DNA of 64,000 nucleotides from Leeuwenhoekiella sp. (GTDB lineage Bacteria > Bacteroidota > Bacteroidia > Flavobacteriales > Flavobacteriaceae), in NCBI GenBank assembly GCA_002708845.1, contig PAPI01000020.1, positions 62,001 to 126,000 on the forward strand, written 5' to 3'. The position numbers and the translations under genes are program-made. Below the pieces are notes generated by a model. It saw only the letters and a list, made by a program, of their open reading frames with translations, ran no database searches and was not told the origin of the DNA. Below are positions 35,351 to 44,612 of the stretch, in pieces. The first letter of the stretch is position 1; each line of letters starts with the position of its first letter.

Positions 35351-37900
35351 TTAACGCGCCTCTTTCCGTAAAACCTCGAGTGGCGAACTTCTGATAACGC
35401 TTCGGCTGTTTGCAAGGCCTATAACAACAACCAGCGCGGTTATACCCGGCAGCAAGACACCAAACGGCACCCAGCTTGGAATAAAAGTCGTGTCAAATGC
35501 AAAATAGGCCAGCAGCAGACTTCCTATTAGCGATAACAAAATCCCCGAAAGACTGCCTAAAAGTCCCAGATACAGGTACTCAAGCCCCTGAATGCGTAAA
35601 ATCTGTTTGCTTTTCGCTCCCATTGTTCGCAGTAAAACACTTTCGCGAATGCGTTGGTATTTACTGGTTCTCACGGCTCCAAGCAACACAATAATCCCTA
35701 TCAGAATACTGAAAAACGCCATAAAGTTGATGATGTAACTGATTTTGGTCAGTAAACCTTCTATCACATTAAGCACTTGGCGCAAATCAAGAATGGAAAC
35801 ATTGGGATACTCTTCAACCAAAATAGGTTGAATCGATGCTGAAACTTCAGAGTTAGGTACCTGAGTGGTAATCACACCAAATTGTGGCGCCTGCTCAAGC
35901 ACTCCGGCCGGAAACACCACCGAAAAATTAAGTTGCAGACGGCTCCAGTCCACCAAACGGATGCTGCCTATAGTTGTTTCTAAAAGCCGTCCCTGCACAT
36001 TAAACGTAACCCGGTCGCCAATAGCCACCACGGCATCCTTTGCAAAATTATCACTCACCGAAACGGGCACGGGTTCAGTCCCTGCATCTATTCGCGGAGT
36101 AAAAGTGCCTTCCTTTAAACTTTCGGAACCAATCAGCGAGTCACGGTAGGTCGTACGAAATTCGTGATTGAGAATCCAACGGCTTGTTTGTGAAGTTGTA
36201 TCGGTTTTCAGGTCGGCAACATTACGTCCGTTAATGCTGTGTACCCTCATCGTCACAATAGGAACGGCGTCAAGAGGTTTCAGGTCATTTGCTTTCAAGG
36301 TTTGGGCTACATCGGTCATCTGATCGCGCTGCACATCGAGCAAAATCATATTGGCCTGTTGCGCGCTGCTGTCGAGATTGGCTTGTGCCAGCAACATATC
36401 TTTGGTAAAATACAGGGTACTTATCAAAAACGAACCCACGCCAATCGCCAGCACCAAAACTACCGTTTGATTACGGGGACGGAATAAATTACGTAAACTT
36501 TGACGCGAGGTAAAACTCCACGAGCTGGGAAAATAGCGTCGCAACAAGCGCATAAAAAGACGGGCAATACCTGCCAAAATACTGAAGGTAACCACAATGC
36601 CGCCGAGAAAAGCCAAGGCATACCGCCAATCCCCCAGTAACCACAACGAAAATAAAAAGATAAAAAGCAGAATAATTACCGAAACCAAAATGGCGGTACT
36701 TCTTGACTGACTTCCGGCATCCTCAGTAAACCGAAGGGTTTGTAAAGGCGAAACATACAGCGTACTCAGCAAAGGATACAGAGCAAAAAGCACAGACATA
36801 AACATCCCGATAAAAATACCCAGTATGATTACCGGTAAAGACCAGGTGATCTGGACATCTACGGGCAGTAAACCTTCCAGCAACACCGGAAATACTTGTT
36901 GCAAAGCTAGCCCTGCGACAGTTCCCAAAATTCCGCCCAGCAAGCCAATGGCTGCAATCTGAATCAAATAAATTAAAAAGGCCTGCTTTCGCGTAGCGCC
37001 AAGACATTTAAGAACCGCCACCGAACGCAATTTCTCCCTAATGTAAATAGTAGTCGCACTGGCAATACCGACACAGCCTAGCAATAAAGCTACAAAGCCT
37101 ACGAGGTTTAGAAATTTACCAAAGTTCTCATAGCGCCTGCCCAAACGGTCGCTGGTTGAAGTATGTGTGTCCAAATCAGCTTCTGCGGCATCCAGGCGGT
37201 CGCCTATTGTATCTTCAAGAAGTTGCATATCAGCCTGTGGGGCTTTGAAGTAATATTCGTAGTCAATACGGCTGCCCAACTGCACCAAACCCGTTTGTTC
37301 AACATAGGAATAGGGAATTACCACCGGCGGAGCAATGGCACTAAACACCGCATTGCTACCGGGTAAATTTTTGAGTTCGCCCACCACCGGAAGGCGTACT
37401 GCTCCCAGTTTTACCGTGTCCCCTACTTCAATATCCAACTGAAGCATTACTGTAGCATCAACCAGGGCTCCGTTAAGTTTTCCAAAGTTTCTTCCGGCAG
37501 TTGCCGGCTGCGTTTCGATTTCACCATAAAATGGGAAACCGGATGTGATTCCACGTACCTGGAGCAATTTGGTTGCTCCGTTTTTAGGAAATAAAGCCAT
37601 CGAGGCAAACGAAATCTCTTCCGCGTCTGCGCCACCTAAAGAATCTACAATTTGCAAAGCTTCTTCAGTCAGAGCATTATCGCTGTCAATTTTAAAATCG
37701 GCACCCATAAGAGCCTTCGACTGCAGGGCGATGTTATCTTTTAAGGTTTCACCAAACGACTGAATCGAAACAATCGCCGCGACACCCAGCACGATTGAAA
37801 CCATAAACAAACTCAACTTCCCGGCACTCGCCTTAAAATCACGCCAGGCCATCTTAAAGAGCCAGGCCGCACCTGCTGTCATTCCCCTGCTTTTACTCAT
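35351..37900 (-). CDS. ABC transporter permease, FtsX/YbbP-like
   Basis: This 849-residue inner-membrane protein has two FtsX-type permease modules, each with a large extracytoplasmic domain and four helices, ten helices in all. The N-terminus (MAWRDFKASAGKLSLFMVSIVLGVAAIVSIQSFGE) and repeated TRKQAFLIYLIQIAA / AKSKQILRIQGLEYLYL loops are typical of YbbP. It is the partner of the ATPase just upstream (4 bp overlap). In E. coli the ybbAP operon sits divergently next to tesA; the same arrangement is present here. Substrate is unknown; lipid or lipoprotein handling is plausible from the neighbour. Confidence 0.9.
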   Translation of the reverse strand: MSKSRGMTAGAAWLFKMAWRDFKASAGKLSLFMVSIVLGVAAIVSIQSFGETLKDNIALQSKALMGADFKIDSDNALTEEALQIVDSLGGADAEEISFASMALFPKNGATKLLQVRGITSGFPFYGEIETQPATAGRNFGKLNGALVDATVMLQLDIEVGDTVKLGAVRLPVVGELKNLPGSNAVFSAIAPPVVIPYSYVEQTGLVQLGSRIDYEYYFKAPQADMQLLEDTIGDRLDAAEADLDTHTSTSDRLGRRYENFGKFLNLVGFVALLLGCVGIASATTIYIREKLRSVAVLKCLGATRKQAFLIYLIQIAAIGLLGGILGTVAGLALQQVFPVLLEGLLPVDVQITWSLPVIILGIFIGMFMSVLFALYPLLSTLYVSPLQTLRFTEDAGSQSRSTAILVSVIILLFIFLFSLWLLGDWRYALAFLGGIVVTFSILAGIARLFMRLLRRYFPSSWSFTSRQSLRNLFRPRNQTVVLVLAIGVGSFLISTLYFTKDMLLAQANLDSSAQQANMILLDVQRDQMTDVAQTLKANDLKPLDAVPIVTMRVHSINGRNVADLKTDTTSQTSRWILNHEFRTTYRDSLIGSESLKEGTFTPRIDAGTEPVPVSVSDNFAKDAVVAIGDRVTFNVQGRLLETTIGSIRLVDWSRLQLNFSVVFPAGVLEQAPQFGVITTQVPNSEVSASIQPILVEEYPNVSILDLRQVLNVIEGLLTKISYIINFMAFFSILIGIIVLLGAVRTSKYQRIRESVLLRTMGAKSKQILRIQGLEYLYLGLLGSLSGILLSLIGSLLLAYFAFDTTFIPSWVPFGVLLPGITALVVVIGLANSRSVIRSSPLEVLRKEAR

Positions 37901-38583
37901 ACCGCTGCGCTTGTGAGATTTGCGATCTTACCGCCCCTGATGGTCAGTATATTTTGGGTTTTACGTGCCAGTTCCATATCGTGGGTAACCAGGACCAGCG
38001 TAGTACCCAGCTCTTTGTTGAGTTCAAAAAGCAAATCGACCACTTTAGCTCCGGTTTCAGCATCCAGATTTCCGGTAGGTTCGTCTGCAAATAAAATTTT
38101 GGGTTCGTTGGCAAATGCCCGCGCGAGAGCAACCCGTTGCTGCTCCCCTCCCGAAAGTTGCGTGGGATAATGATCGCCGCGATCGCCTAAACCTACCTTT
38201 TGAAGCAGGGCTTCTGCTTTTTTCGCGGCTTGCCTGTCACCTTGTAGCTCCAGCGGAACGGCCACATTTTCCAAAGCGGTAAGCGTGGGCAGCAATTGAA
38301 AATCCTGAAACACAAAACCCACATCTCGGTTGCGCAACACGGCACGCTCATCTTCCGAAAGGCTGCTCAATTCAGTACCATTTAAGATGACACTACCTCC
38401 ATCGGGACGATCCAAACCCGCACACAAACCGAGTAAAGTCGTTTTCCCGCTTCCGGAAGGTCCTACGATGGCAAATGTTTCATTTTCTGTTATACTAAAG
38501 TTAATATCTTCAAGTACCTTTAGCTTTTTAGAGCCACTGGTATAGCTTTTTTCTAAATTTGAGATTTCTAATATGGAAGTCAT
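37897..38583 (-). CDS. ybbA: ABC transporter ATPase, YbbA-like
   Basis: This 228-residue cytoplasmic ATPase of the MacB/LolD/YbbA family starts at ATG 38583 (MTSILEISNLEKSY); a longer reading from a TTG at 38736 runs into the divergent gene and is rejected. Walker A is GPSGSGKTT, the Q-loop is in VFQDFQLL, the signature is LSGGEQQRVALARA, and Walker B is ILFADEPTGNLD. It energises the adjacent FtsX-type permease, with which it overlaps 4 bp. It diverges from the TesA-like esterase across 56 bp. Confidence 0.94.
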   Translation of the reverse strand: MTSILEISNLEKSYTSGSKKLKVLEDINFSITENETFAIVGPSGSGKTTLLGLCAGLDRPDGGSVILNGTELSSLSEDERAVLRNRDVGFVFQDFQLLPTLTALENVAVPLELQGDRQAAKKAEALLQKVGLGDRGDHYPTQLSGGEQQRVALARAFANEPKILFADEPTGNLDAETGAKVVDLLFELNKELGTTLVLVTHDMELARKTQNILTIRGGKIANLTSAAV

Positions 38584-38639
38584 AGCATACGTGGTTTTGA
38601 GCGCAAACCGCAGTTTTGGCTTTTCAGCAAAATAAACAA

Positions 38640-39362
38640 ATGCTTGTGATAAAGAATAGACTCCATCTGCTAAGCCTGTTAATCTTTTGTTGTTTTTTAG
38701 GCGGAATGACTCTGCAATCGTGTAAAGACAACTCAAACGCGTCTTCCGGCGAAACTGAAAAATCCCAAACTGAGGAAACCGCTTCTACCGAAACCGATAG
38801 CACTTCAAAAACCATTTTATTTTTTGGCGATAGCCTAACTGCCGGTTACGGACTTGATGATCCCGATAATGCCTTCCCGGGTTTAATTCAGGATCGTATA
38901 GACAGTCTGGGTCTCGACTATACCGTAATCAATGCCGGATTGAGTGGAGAAACCACCGCAGGCGGAAGGAACCGACTGGAATGGGTACTGGAGCCTGATG
39001 TGGATATTTTTGTTTTGGAACTGGGTGCAAACGATGGCTTACGCGGAGTGCAAGTTGCTGAAACGCGTGAGAACCTGCAATGGATGATTGATCATGTAAA
39101 AACCGAAGCTTCCGATGCCAAAATTGTATTGGTTGGGATGCAATTACCTCCCAACCTGGGCACCGAATATACAAGGGATTTTAAAGAATTATTTCCCGAT
39201 TTAGCCGAAAAAAACAATATCACGCTTGTTCCCTTTTTACTGGAAAATGTGGGCGGTATAGCCAGCCTCAATCAAAACGACGGCATTCACCCCACAGCAG
39301 AAGGGCATAAACTTGTGGCTGAAAATGTATGGCCGGTTTTAGAACCGCTTTTAAACGAATAA
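38640..39362 (+). CDS. TesA-like SGNH hydrolase lipoprotein
   Basis: This 240-residue lipoprotein starts at ATG 38640 (a TTG at 38616 is less likely); lipobox LGGMTLQSC. An acidic Ser/Thr-rich linker (about 28-55) precedes an SGNH/GDSL domain with all four blocks: FFGDSLTAGYG (nucleophile Ser), AGLSGETTAGG, ELGANDGLRG and the terminal DGIHPTAEGH (catalytic Asp/His). It is an arylesterase/lysophospholipase of TesA type, probably periplasmic or surface-anchored. It diverges from ybbA-permease, matching the tesA-ybbAP order of E. coli. The following MFS gene begins 24 bp downstream. Confidence 0.92.
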   Translation: MLVIKNRLHLLSLLIFCCFLGGMTLQSCKDNSNASSGETEKSQTEETASTETDSTSKTILFFGDSLTAGYGLDDPDNAFPGLIQDRIDSLGLDYTVINAGLSGETTAGGRNRLEWVLEPDVDIFVLELGANDGLRGVQVAETRENLQWMIDHVKTEASDAKIVLVGMQLPPNLGTEYTRDFKELFPDLAEKNNITLVPFLLENVGGIASLNQNDGIHPTAEGHKLVAENVWPVLEPLLNE

Positions 39363-39386
39363 AGTCATCTATTTTTTGAAATTTTC

Positions 39387-40703
39387 ATGAGTACCCACCA
39401 CCCTACTGAACTTGAAAAACTCTACGATTACCTTAACGATGAGGAAGACGCCAGAACCTGCAAAGCCATAGGTGACGATGCATGCCGGGAGACTCCTAAA
39501 AATTACTTTTTAATCTTAATCAGCAATATGCTGACTTCGCTTGGTGATACGCTGAGCAACCCAAAAACGGTACTGACCTGGGTGATGAGTTATGTAAATG
39601 CTCCGGTGATGCTCATCAGTTTTATTGTTCCCATTCGCGAATCGGGATCTATGCTGCCGCAATTGTTTATCGCGCATTACATCAGAAAGCGTCCCGTACG
39701 CAAATACGTTTGGGTGCTGGGTTCAGTTTTACAATTTTTGGCGATTGCAGGAATCGGTTTTGTAGCGCTGTCTTTTGAAGGAAGTATCGCCGGCTGGCTT
39801 ATAATCCTGTGCCTGGTTGCTTTTAGTCTTTCCCGTGGCCTGTGTTCCATTGCCTTTAAAGACATTTTAGGCAAGACCATACCTAAGACCAAACGCGGCA
39901 GATTAAAAGGCTATACCGCCTCGGTAAGTGGTGCGCTGGTACTGGCAGCCGGACTCTTTATTCTGTACAAATCTAAAGATGATGTAGGCATTGATTTTTA
40001 CAGCTATCTCATCTTTTTTGCAGCCAGCCTCTGGCTTATCGCAGCACTTATTTACGCGAACATCCAGGAATATCCGGGAGAAACCGAGGGCGGCAAAAAC
40101 GGACTCAAGGAAGCCTGGGAACGTCTGGGTTTATTGAAGGAAGACAAGCACTTTCGCAATTTTGTTATCACGCGTTCGCTGCTGCTCTGCTCAGCGTTAA
40201 CCGCGCCCTATTATGTTCTGCTCGCACAGCGTTATGCAGGGAAAGAGGCTTACCTACTCGGGCTTTTTATCATCGCAAACGGAATCGCCTCGATTATAAG
40301 TGCTCCGGTTTGGGGGAAAATGGCAGATAAATCCAGTAAAAAAGTAATGACCTACTCTGCCATTCTCACCGCCAGTCTGGGATTAATTGTTGTTGGAATT
40401 ATTCAATTTTTACCGGCACTTAACGATCAGGTCTGGTTGTACCCTGTCGCCTTTTTTGTTTTAGGAATCGCGCATCAGGGTGTTCGTCTTGGGCGTAAAA
40501 CTTACATTGTAGATATGGCAGAAGGCAATCGCCGTACCGATTATGTTGCGGTGAGCAATACGCTCATTGGTTTTATACTGCTTATCGCTGGAGGATTGAG
40601 TGCTTTAGCTTCGCTTATTTCGGTTGAAGGCGTAATCGCTATGCTTTCGGTTTTGGGAATTTTAGGAGCGATTAAAAGCGCTACATTGCCTGAGGTAGAA
40701 TAA
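39387..40703 (+). CDS. MFS transporter
   Basis: This 438-residue protein has an acidic cytosolic N-terminus (about 40 residues) then twelve predicted helices. It has MFS layout with KTIPKTKRGRLKGY in the cytoplasmic loop between helix 4 and 5 and KMADKSSKKVM after helix 8. The substrate is not visible. Bacteroidota homologues of this kind are annotated simply as MFS transporters. It lies 24 bp after the TesA-like gene, so it may be in the same transcript; a terminator follows at about 40800. Confidence 0.88.
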   Translation: MSTHHPTELEKLYDYLNDEEDARTCKAIGDDACRETPKNYFLILISNMLTSLGDTLSNPKTVLTWVMSYVNAPVMLISFIVPIRESGSMLPQLFIAHYIRKRPVRKYVWVLGSVLQFLAIAGIGFVALSFEGSIAGWLIILCLVAFSLSRGLCSIAFKDILGKTIPKTKRGRLKGYTASVSGALVLAAGLFILYKSKDDVGIDFYSYLIFFAASLWLIAALIYANIQEYPGETEGGKNGLKEAWERLGLLKEDKHFRNFVITRSLLLCSALTAPYYVLLAQRYAGKEAYLLGLFIIANGIASIISAPVWGKMADKSSKKVMTYSAILTASLGLIVVGIIQFLPALNDQVWLYPVAFFVLGIAHQGVRLGRKTYIVDMAEGNRRTDYVAVSNTLIGFILLIAGGLSALASLISVEGVIAMLSVLGILGAIKSATLPEVE

Positions 40704-40799
40704 ATATTCTCACGAAAATTTGAAATACATCCTTCTGACTTAACTTTCGATCATTAGGCAGTCCAAGGATTATTTTAATCCGGATTATTGGGAATCAAA

Positions 40800-40822
40800 A
40801 AAGCCACGTTTTAAGTGGCTTT
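40800..40822 (-). terminator. Terminator of the small basic gene, possibly two-way
   Basis: The inverted repeat AAAGCCAC (40800-40807) / GTGGCTTT (40815-40822) has a GTTTTAA loop. On the minus strand it is followed by a T6 run, correctly placed for the short basic gene ending at 40872. On the plus strand it is followed by TCGTTT, so it may also serve the MFS gene. Confidence 0.75.
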
Positions 40823-40871
40823 CGTTTAATTTATATCGGCTGCATCCTCGATGCCCTTAGATACGTTCAGA

Positions 40872-40967
40872 TTACTTCTTTTTAGAAGCAGTCTTCGCTG
40901 GTTTCACAGCTGCAGGCTTGGTTGCCTGTTTTGCTGGAGCCTTTTTAGCAGACTTGTTTTGTGCCAT
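40872..40967 (-). CDS. 31-residue Lys/Ala-rich basic peptide
   Basis: A complete ATG-to-TAA reading frame (32 codons, 31 residues) encodes a peptide made almost only of Lys, Ala, Pro, Thr and Ser: it starts MAQNKSAKKAPAK and ends KTASKKK. This is histone H1-tail-like composition. A terminator lies 50 bp past the stop and a palindrome AGTAC-TAAT-GTACT (40985-40998) lies 18 bp upstream. These flanks support a real gene. It could bind DNA, RNA or ribosomes; function is unknown. The ORF is too short for most gene callers. Confidence 0.75.
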   Translation of the reverse strand: MAQNKSAKKAPAKQATKPAAVKPAKTASKKK

Positions 40968-41097
40968 TATATTCTCGTATTAATAGTACTAATGTACTGC
41001 GAAAAACAATTCGTTTTAAAGATTAACACATCACTTTTAGTTAATTTTATAGTTAAATTTTTCAGCTGCTTTTTGTCTTATTCCAATAATCTAAAAA

Positions 41098-41697
41098 ATG
41101 AACAACTTCAATAAAATAGAGGCTTATTTCGAGCAGGAGCATCCCTTTAAGGAGGCTCTTTTAAAACTTAGATCTGTTTTTAAGGAAACCGAACTCGTAG
41201 AAAGCTTTAAATGGAATGCTCCGGTGTACACCTTAGACGGCAAAAACGTCGCAGGGCTCGCACGATTTAAAAATCATTTTGGGGTTTGGTTTTTCAATGG
41301 AGCCCTTTTAAAAGATCCTGAAAACAAACTGCATAATGCACAGGAAGGTAAAACCAAAGCCCTAAGGCAAATGCGCTTTGAGTCGGAGTCTGAGATTGAC
41401 AGCAAAATCTTAAAGGCTTATTTACAGGAAGCCATAACTAACCAAAAGCAAGGATTAGTCATCAAAGCAGCTAAACCGGTTAAAAAAGTTTCAATTCCGG
41501 TAGAATTAAAAGCTGCTTTTTCAAAAAACCCGTCGCTTCAAAAAGCTTTTAATGCGCTCACCCCCGGAAGACAAAAAGAATATGCCGAGCATATTGGCGG
41601 CACCAAACAAGAAAAAACGCGTTTATCCCGTTTGGAAAAAGCTACACCACTCATTCTTGAAGGTAAAGGTCTTCACGATAAATACAAAAACTGCTAA
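41098..41697 (+). CDS. DUF1801 / YdeI-type protein
   Basis: This 199-residue cytoplasmic protein joins a DUF1801 domain (about residues 15-110; NAPVYTLDGKNVAGLARFKNHFGVWFFNGALL) to an OmdA/YdeI-like C-terminal helical domain (about 140-195; ALTPGRQKEYAEHI and KTRLSRLEKATPLI). The layout matches B. subtilis YdeI/YjdI-type proteins. A biochemical function is not established. It is followed 2 bp later by another DUF1801 gene, so the two form an operon. Confidence 0.85.
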   Translation: MNNFNKIEAYFEQEHPFKEALLKLRSVFKETELVESFKWNAPVYTLDGKNVAGLARFKNHFGVWFFNGALLKDPENKLHNAQEGKTKALRQMRFESESEIDSKILKAYLQEAITNQKQGLVIKAAKPVKKVSIPVELKAAFSKNPSLQKAFNALTPGRQKEYAEHIGGTKQEKTRLSRLEKATPLILEGKGLHDKYKNC

Positions 41698-41699
41698 CT

Positions 41700-42125
41700 A
41701 TGGCTGAAAATAAAAACCAACCTACAACCCAATCGGTTAAGGCATACCTGGATGCTGTGGAGCACGACAAACGCCGTGCAGATGCCTATACGCTTTTTGA
41801 ACTGTTTAACCGCCTTATGCCCGAACCTGCGGTTTTATGGGGCGAAAGCCTTATCGGTTACGGAAGCTATCACTATAAATACAACAGCGGCCGTGAAGGC
41901 GACTTCTTTTTGACCGGCTTTGCACCCCGCAAACAGAATATTTCGGTTTATATAATTCCGGGGTTTGAACGCTTTTCTGATTTACTAAGTCAACTGGGGA
42001 AATACAAAACCGGGGCCTCCTGTTTGTACATCAATAAACTTGAAGATATTGATCTGCAGATTTTAGAAAAACTCATCAGGGAATCTGTGGCCGTTATGCG
42101 CGCCAAATATGAAAATAAAGATTGA
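41700..42125 (+). CDS. DUF1801 protein
   Basis: This 141-residue cytoplasmic protein consists of one DUF1801 domain (about 30-135), with YTLFELFNRLMPEPAVLWGESLIGYGSYHY, the family's F-FAPRKQNISVYI strand and YKTGASCLYINKLEDID. The function is not known; the domain has an SH3/OB-like fold with a conserved pocket. It begins 2 bp after its paralogue-like neighbour and ends close to the esterase gene. Confidence 0.85.
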   Translation: MAENKNQPTTQSVKAYLDAVEHDKRRADAYTLFELFNRLMPEPAVLWGESLIGYGSYHYKYNSGREGDFFLTGFAPRKQNISVYIIPGFERFSDLLSQLGKYKTGASCLYINKLEDIDLQILEKLIRESVAVMRAKYENKD

Positions 42126-42163
42126 TTTGCTGCGTTATTGCACCAGCCAACTTAACTAAACTT

Positions 42164-42994
42164 ATGCGTTACAACTTATTCCTTTCGGTCCTGCTGATGA
42201 TTTTGATTACCGGATGCGCTTCAGTAAAACAGGAAGACATCAACTACATTAAGGGGGATTACACGGCTTCCGCCGAAAAACCCAAACTGAATATTTTTAA
42301 ACCTAAAGACTCCCTCAATCCGCACGATGTTTTGATTTTTGTGCACGGGGGTAATTGGAACAGCGGCAATAAAGAGACCTACTCTGTTCTAGGTCGCAAT
42401 TTTGCACGTAAGGATTATGTGACCGTGGTGCCCGGTTATACGCTGAGTCCTTACGTAAATTACGATGGGATGACTCAGGAAATCGCCGAAGCCATAAAAT
42501 GGACGCACGAAAATATCGCCCAATATGGAGGAAAGCCCGACCGAATCTTTGTAATGGGACATTCTGCGGGTGGACATCTGGTTGCGCTGGCTACAATGAG
42601 CCCCAACTACCTCAACAACCCTGATTACATTAAGGGAATCATTCTCAACGATGCTGCCGGGCTGGATATGTATGAATATCTTCAGGAAAACCCGCCAACC
42701 AGCGAAGATTATTATGATGTGACCTGGACCAAAAATCCTGAGGAATGGAAAAAGGCATCTCCCTTTTATTATTTAGACGAAAAGACTCCGCCGATCCTGA
42801 TGTTTTTAGGCACCAAAACCTACCCTTCGCTGTATTATTACAACGATTTGTTTTATCAAAAACTGAAGGAATACCAACCCGAAGCGGAATTGATTATCCT
42901 GAATAAAAATCACACCAGTATGGTCACGCAATTCTTTTCGCCCATAAGTTCACGCTTTGGAGAAATTCAGGAGTTTACAGAGGGTGTAGATTAG
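42164..42994 (+). CDS. Alpha/beta-hydrolase esterase lipoprotein
   Basis: This 276-residue lipoprotein starts at ATG 42164 with lipobox LITGC; a reading from 42122 overlaps the previous gene and has a poor signal. The fold is a carboxylesterase/HSL-type alpha/beta-hydrolase, with the oxyanion motif HGGNW, the nucleophile elbow GHSAGGH, and candidate Asp (FLGTKTYPS region) and C-terminal His (NKNHTSM). It resembles arylformamidase/BD-FAE-like esterases. It lies 38 bp after the DUF1801 gene. Confidence 0.85.
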   Translation: MRYNLFLSVLLMILITGCASVKQEDINYIKGDYTASAEKPKLNIFKPKDSLNPHDVLIFVHGGNWNSGNKETYSVLGRNFARKDYVTVVPGYTLSPYVNYDGMTQEIAEAIKWTHENIAQYGGKPDRIFVMGHSAGGHLVALATMSPNYLNNPDYIKGIILNDAAGLDMYEYLQENPPTSEDYYDVTWTKNPEEWKKASPFYYLDEKTPPILMFLGTKTYPSLYYYNDLFYQKLKEYQPEAELIILNKNHTSMVTQFFSPISSRFGEIQEFTEGVD

Positions 42995-43018
42995 TTAAAC
43001 GAGTAGGCATAGAGCGCC

Positions 43019-43182
43019 ATTCTGAATTTATTTCAGAATCGCATCAGACTTGTTTAAAATGAGGTGAGAATCTGACATTCCCGACGCTTCCGGACAGGTT
43101 GACGTAATACGTTTTGACAATCTGTTTCCTAAACTATTTATTTAGAACAAAGTGTAGAGGCTTCGACAAGCTCAGCCCGACA
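43019..43182. repeat. REP-like intergenic repeat cluster
   Basis: This gene-free stretch (between convergent stops at 42994 and 43193) holds a hairpin ATTCTGAA-ttatt-TTCAGAAT (43019-43039) and the motif GAGGCTTCGACAAGCTCAG (from 43157) ending CCCGACA. Both look like short palindromic sequences dispersed through many Bacteroidota genomes. A genome-wide count would confirm this. It may act as a two-way terminator between the convergent genes. Confidence 0.5.
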
Positions 43183-43192
43183 AACAAACATA

Positions 43193-44488
43193 TTAATCCT
43201 CTTCTGCTATAATTTTATTCTGTTTAAAAGGTCGAACGATTAGGCGCGCTGCTTTGTCGTAATTGATGTAACTGTAGGTCCAGTTAAAAAAGGTAACCAC
43301 TCGGTTTCTAAAGCCAACTAAAAACCACAGGTGAATAAACATCCAGATAAACCAAGCAAAAAAGCCCCCAAACTGCAGTTTCCCGATATCTACCACGGCT
43401 TTATTACGCCCAATAGTAGCCATAGAACCTTTATCAAAATACTCAAAAGCTTCCAGGTCTTTTCCTTTTTGCATATTGATAAAATTCTTACCCAGGGTTT
43501 TCCCTTGCTGAATGGCGGGTTGCGCCACCTGTGGATGCCCTTTAGGCCAATCTTCGGTTTCCATTAAGGCGATGTCGCCAATGGCAAAAATATCTTCAAA
43601 CCCGGCTACCCGGTTGTACACATCAACCTTATACCGGTTGAGTTTGGGCAACAATGAGGTGGATTCAAAACCTTCGATCGCTGCACCGGTAACCCCGGCA
43701 GACCAGATAAAGGTCGCGGTATCAAGCGTAAGATCTCCCTTTGTGGTCACACGGTTGTTTTCATAATTAGCCACAAAAGTTTCCAAATGTATGGTGACGC
43801 CCATATCTTCTAAAAACTTTTGAGCTTTGGCAGACGATTTTTCGCTAAAAGGTGGTAAAACGCGGTTTGCGCCTTCAATCAAATGTATTTCGATCTCAGA
43901 AGTATCCATATCGGGATAATCGGCCTGTAATACATTAGAGCGGAGTTCCGCTATTGCACCACTAAGCTCCACCCCTGTTGGGCCTGCGCCGGCGATAACA
44001 AAGGTTAAGAATTCTTTCCGCTTCACAGGGTCTTCGGTACGATTGGCTTTCTCAAGATTTTCAAACATCAGGCTGCGAATGTTGAGCGCTTGCGGAAGGC
44101 TCTTCATCCAAACTGCATTTTCTTCAATGGTTTTGTTTCCGAAGAAATTGGTACGCGTACCGGTTGCGATCACCAGATAGTCATAAGCGATATCTCCAAT
44201 ATCGGTACGTACTTTTTTAAGATTGGTGTCAATACGTTCTACTTCCGCTATGCGGAAATGCATATTTTTTTGATTCCGAATAATTTTCCGCAGCGGGTAG
44301 GCTATCGATTCGGGCTCAAGTCCTGAGGTAGAAACCTGATATAAGAGGGGTTGAAAGGTGTGGAAATTGCGCTTGTCAAGTAATACAACCTGATAATCGG
44401 TCTTTTTCAGCTTCTTAATCAGGTTCATTCCTCCAAATCCCCCACCAATGATTACGATGCGAGGCTTCTGAGAATCAGGGATATTCAT
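43193..44488 (-). CDS. ndh: Type II NADH:quinone oxidoreductase (NDH-2)
   Basis: This 431-residue membrane-peripheral flavoprotein has two Rossmann motifs: IIGGGFGGMNLIKKL (FAD, residues about 11-25) and VIAGAGPTGVELSGAIAEL (NADH, about 165-185). The C-terminus (about 375-431, GGFFAWFIWMFIHLWFLVGF) is amphipathic/hydrophobic as in the membrane-binding tail. It would transfer electrons from NADH to menaquinone without pumping protons. It stands alone between the repeat region and the divergent ECF sigma gene. Confidence 0.93.
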   Translation of the reverse strand: MNIPDSQKPRIVIIGGGFGGMNLIKKLKKTDYQVVLLDKRNFHTFQPLLYQVSTSGLEPESIAYPLRKIIRNQKNMHFRIAEVERIDTNLKKVRTDIGDIAYDYLVIATGTRTNFFGNKTIEENAVWMKSLPQALNIRSLMFENLEKANRTEDPVKRKEFLTFVIAGAGPTGVELSGAIAELRSNVLQADYPDMDTSEIEIHLIEGANRVLPPFSEKSSAKAQKFLEDMGVTIHLETFVANYENNRVTTKGDLTLDTATFIWSAGVTGAAIEGFESTSLLPKLNRYKVDVYNRVAGFEDIFAIGDIALMETEDWPKGHPQVAQPAIQQGKTLGKNFINMQKGKDLEAFEYFDKGSMATIGRNKAVVDIGKLQFGGFFAWFIWMFIHLWFLVGFRNRVVTFFNWTYSYINYDKAARLIVRPFKQNKIIAEED

Positions 44489-44612
44489 AGTAGTTAGTTT
44501 CCCGTAAAGTTAAGACACAGCCAAGAGACGGCTTAATCTTTATCAATATTTTAGCAGTAGGTGTAACAATGTTAAGTCGTGGTATACTAATTTCATAACT
44601 AACAATTCAAAT

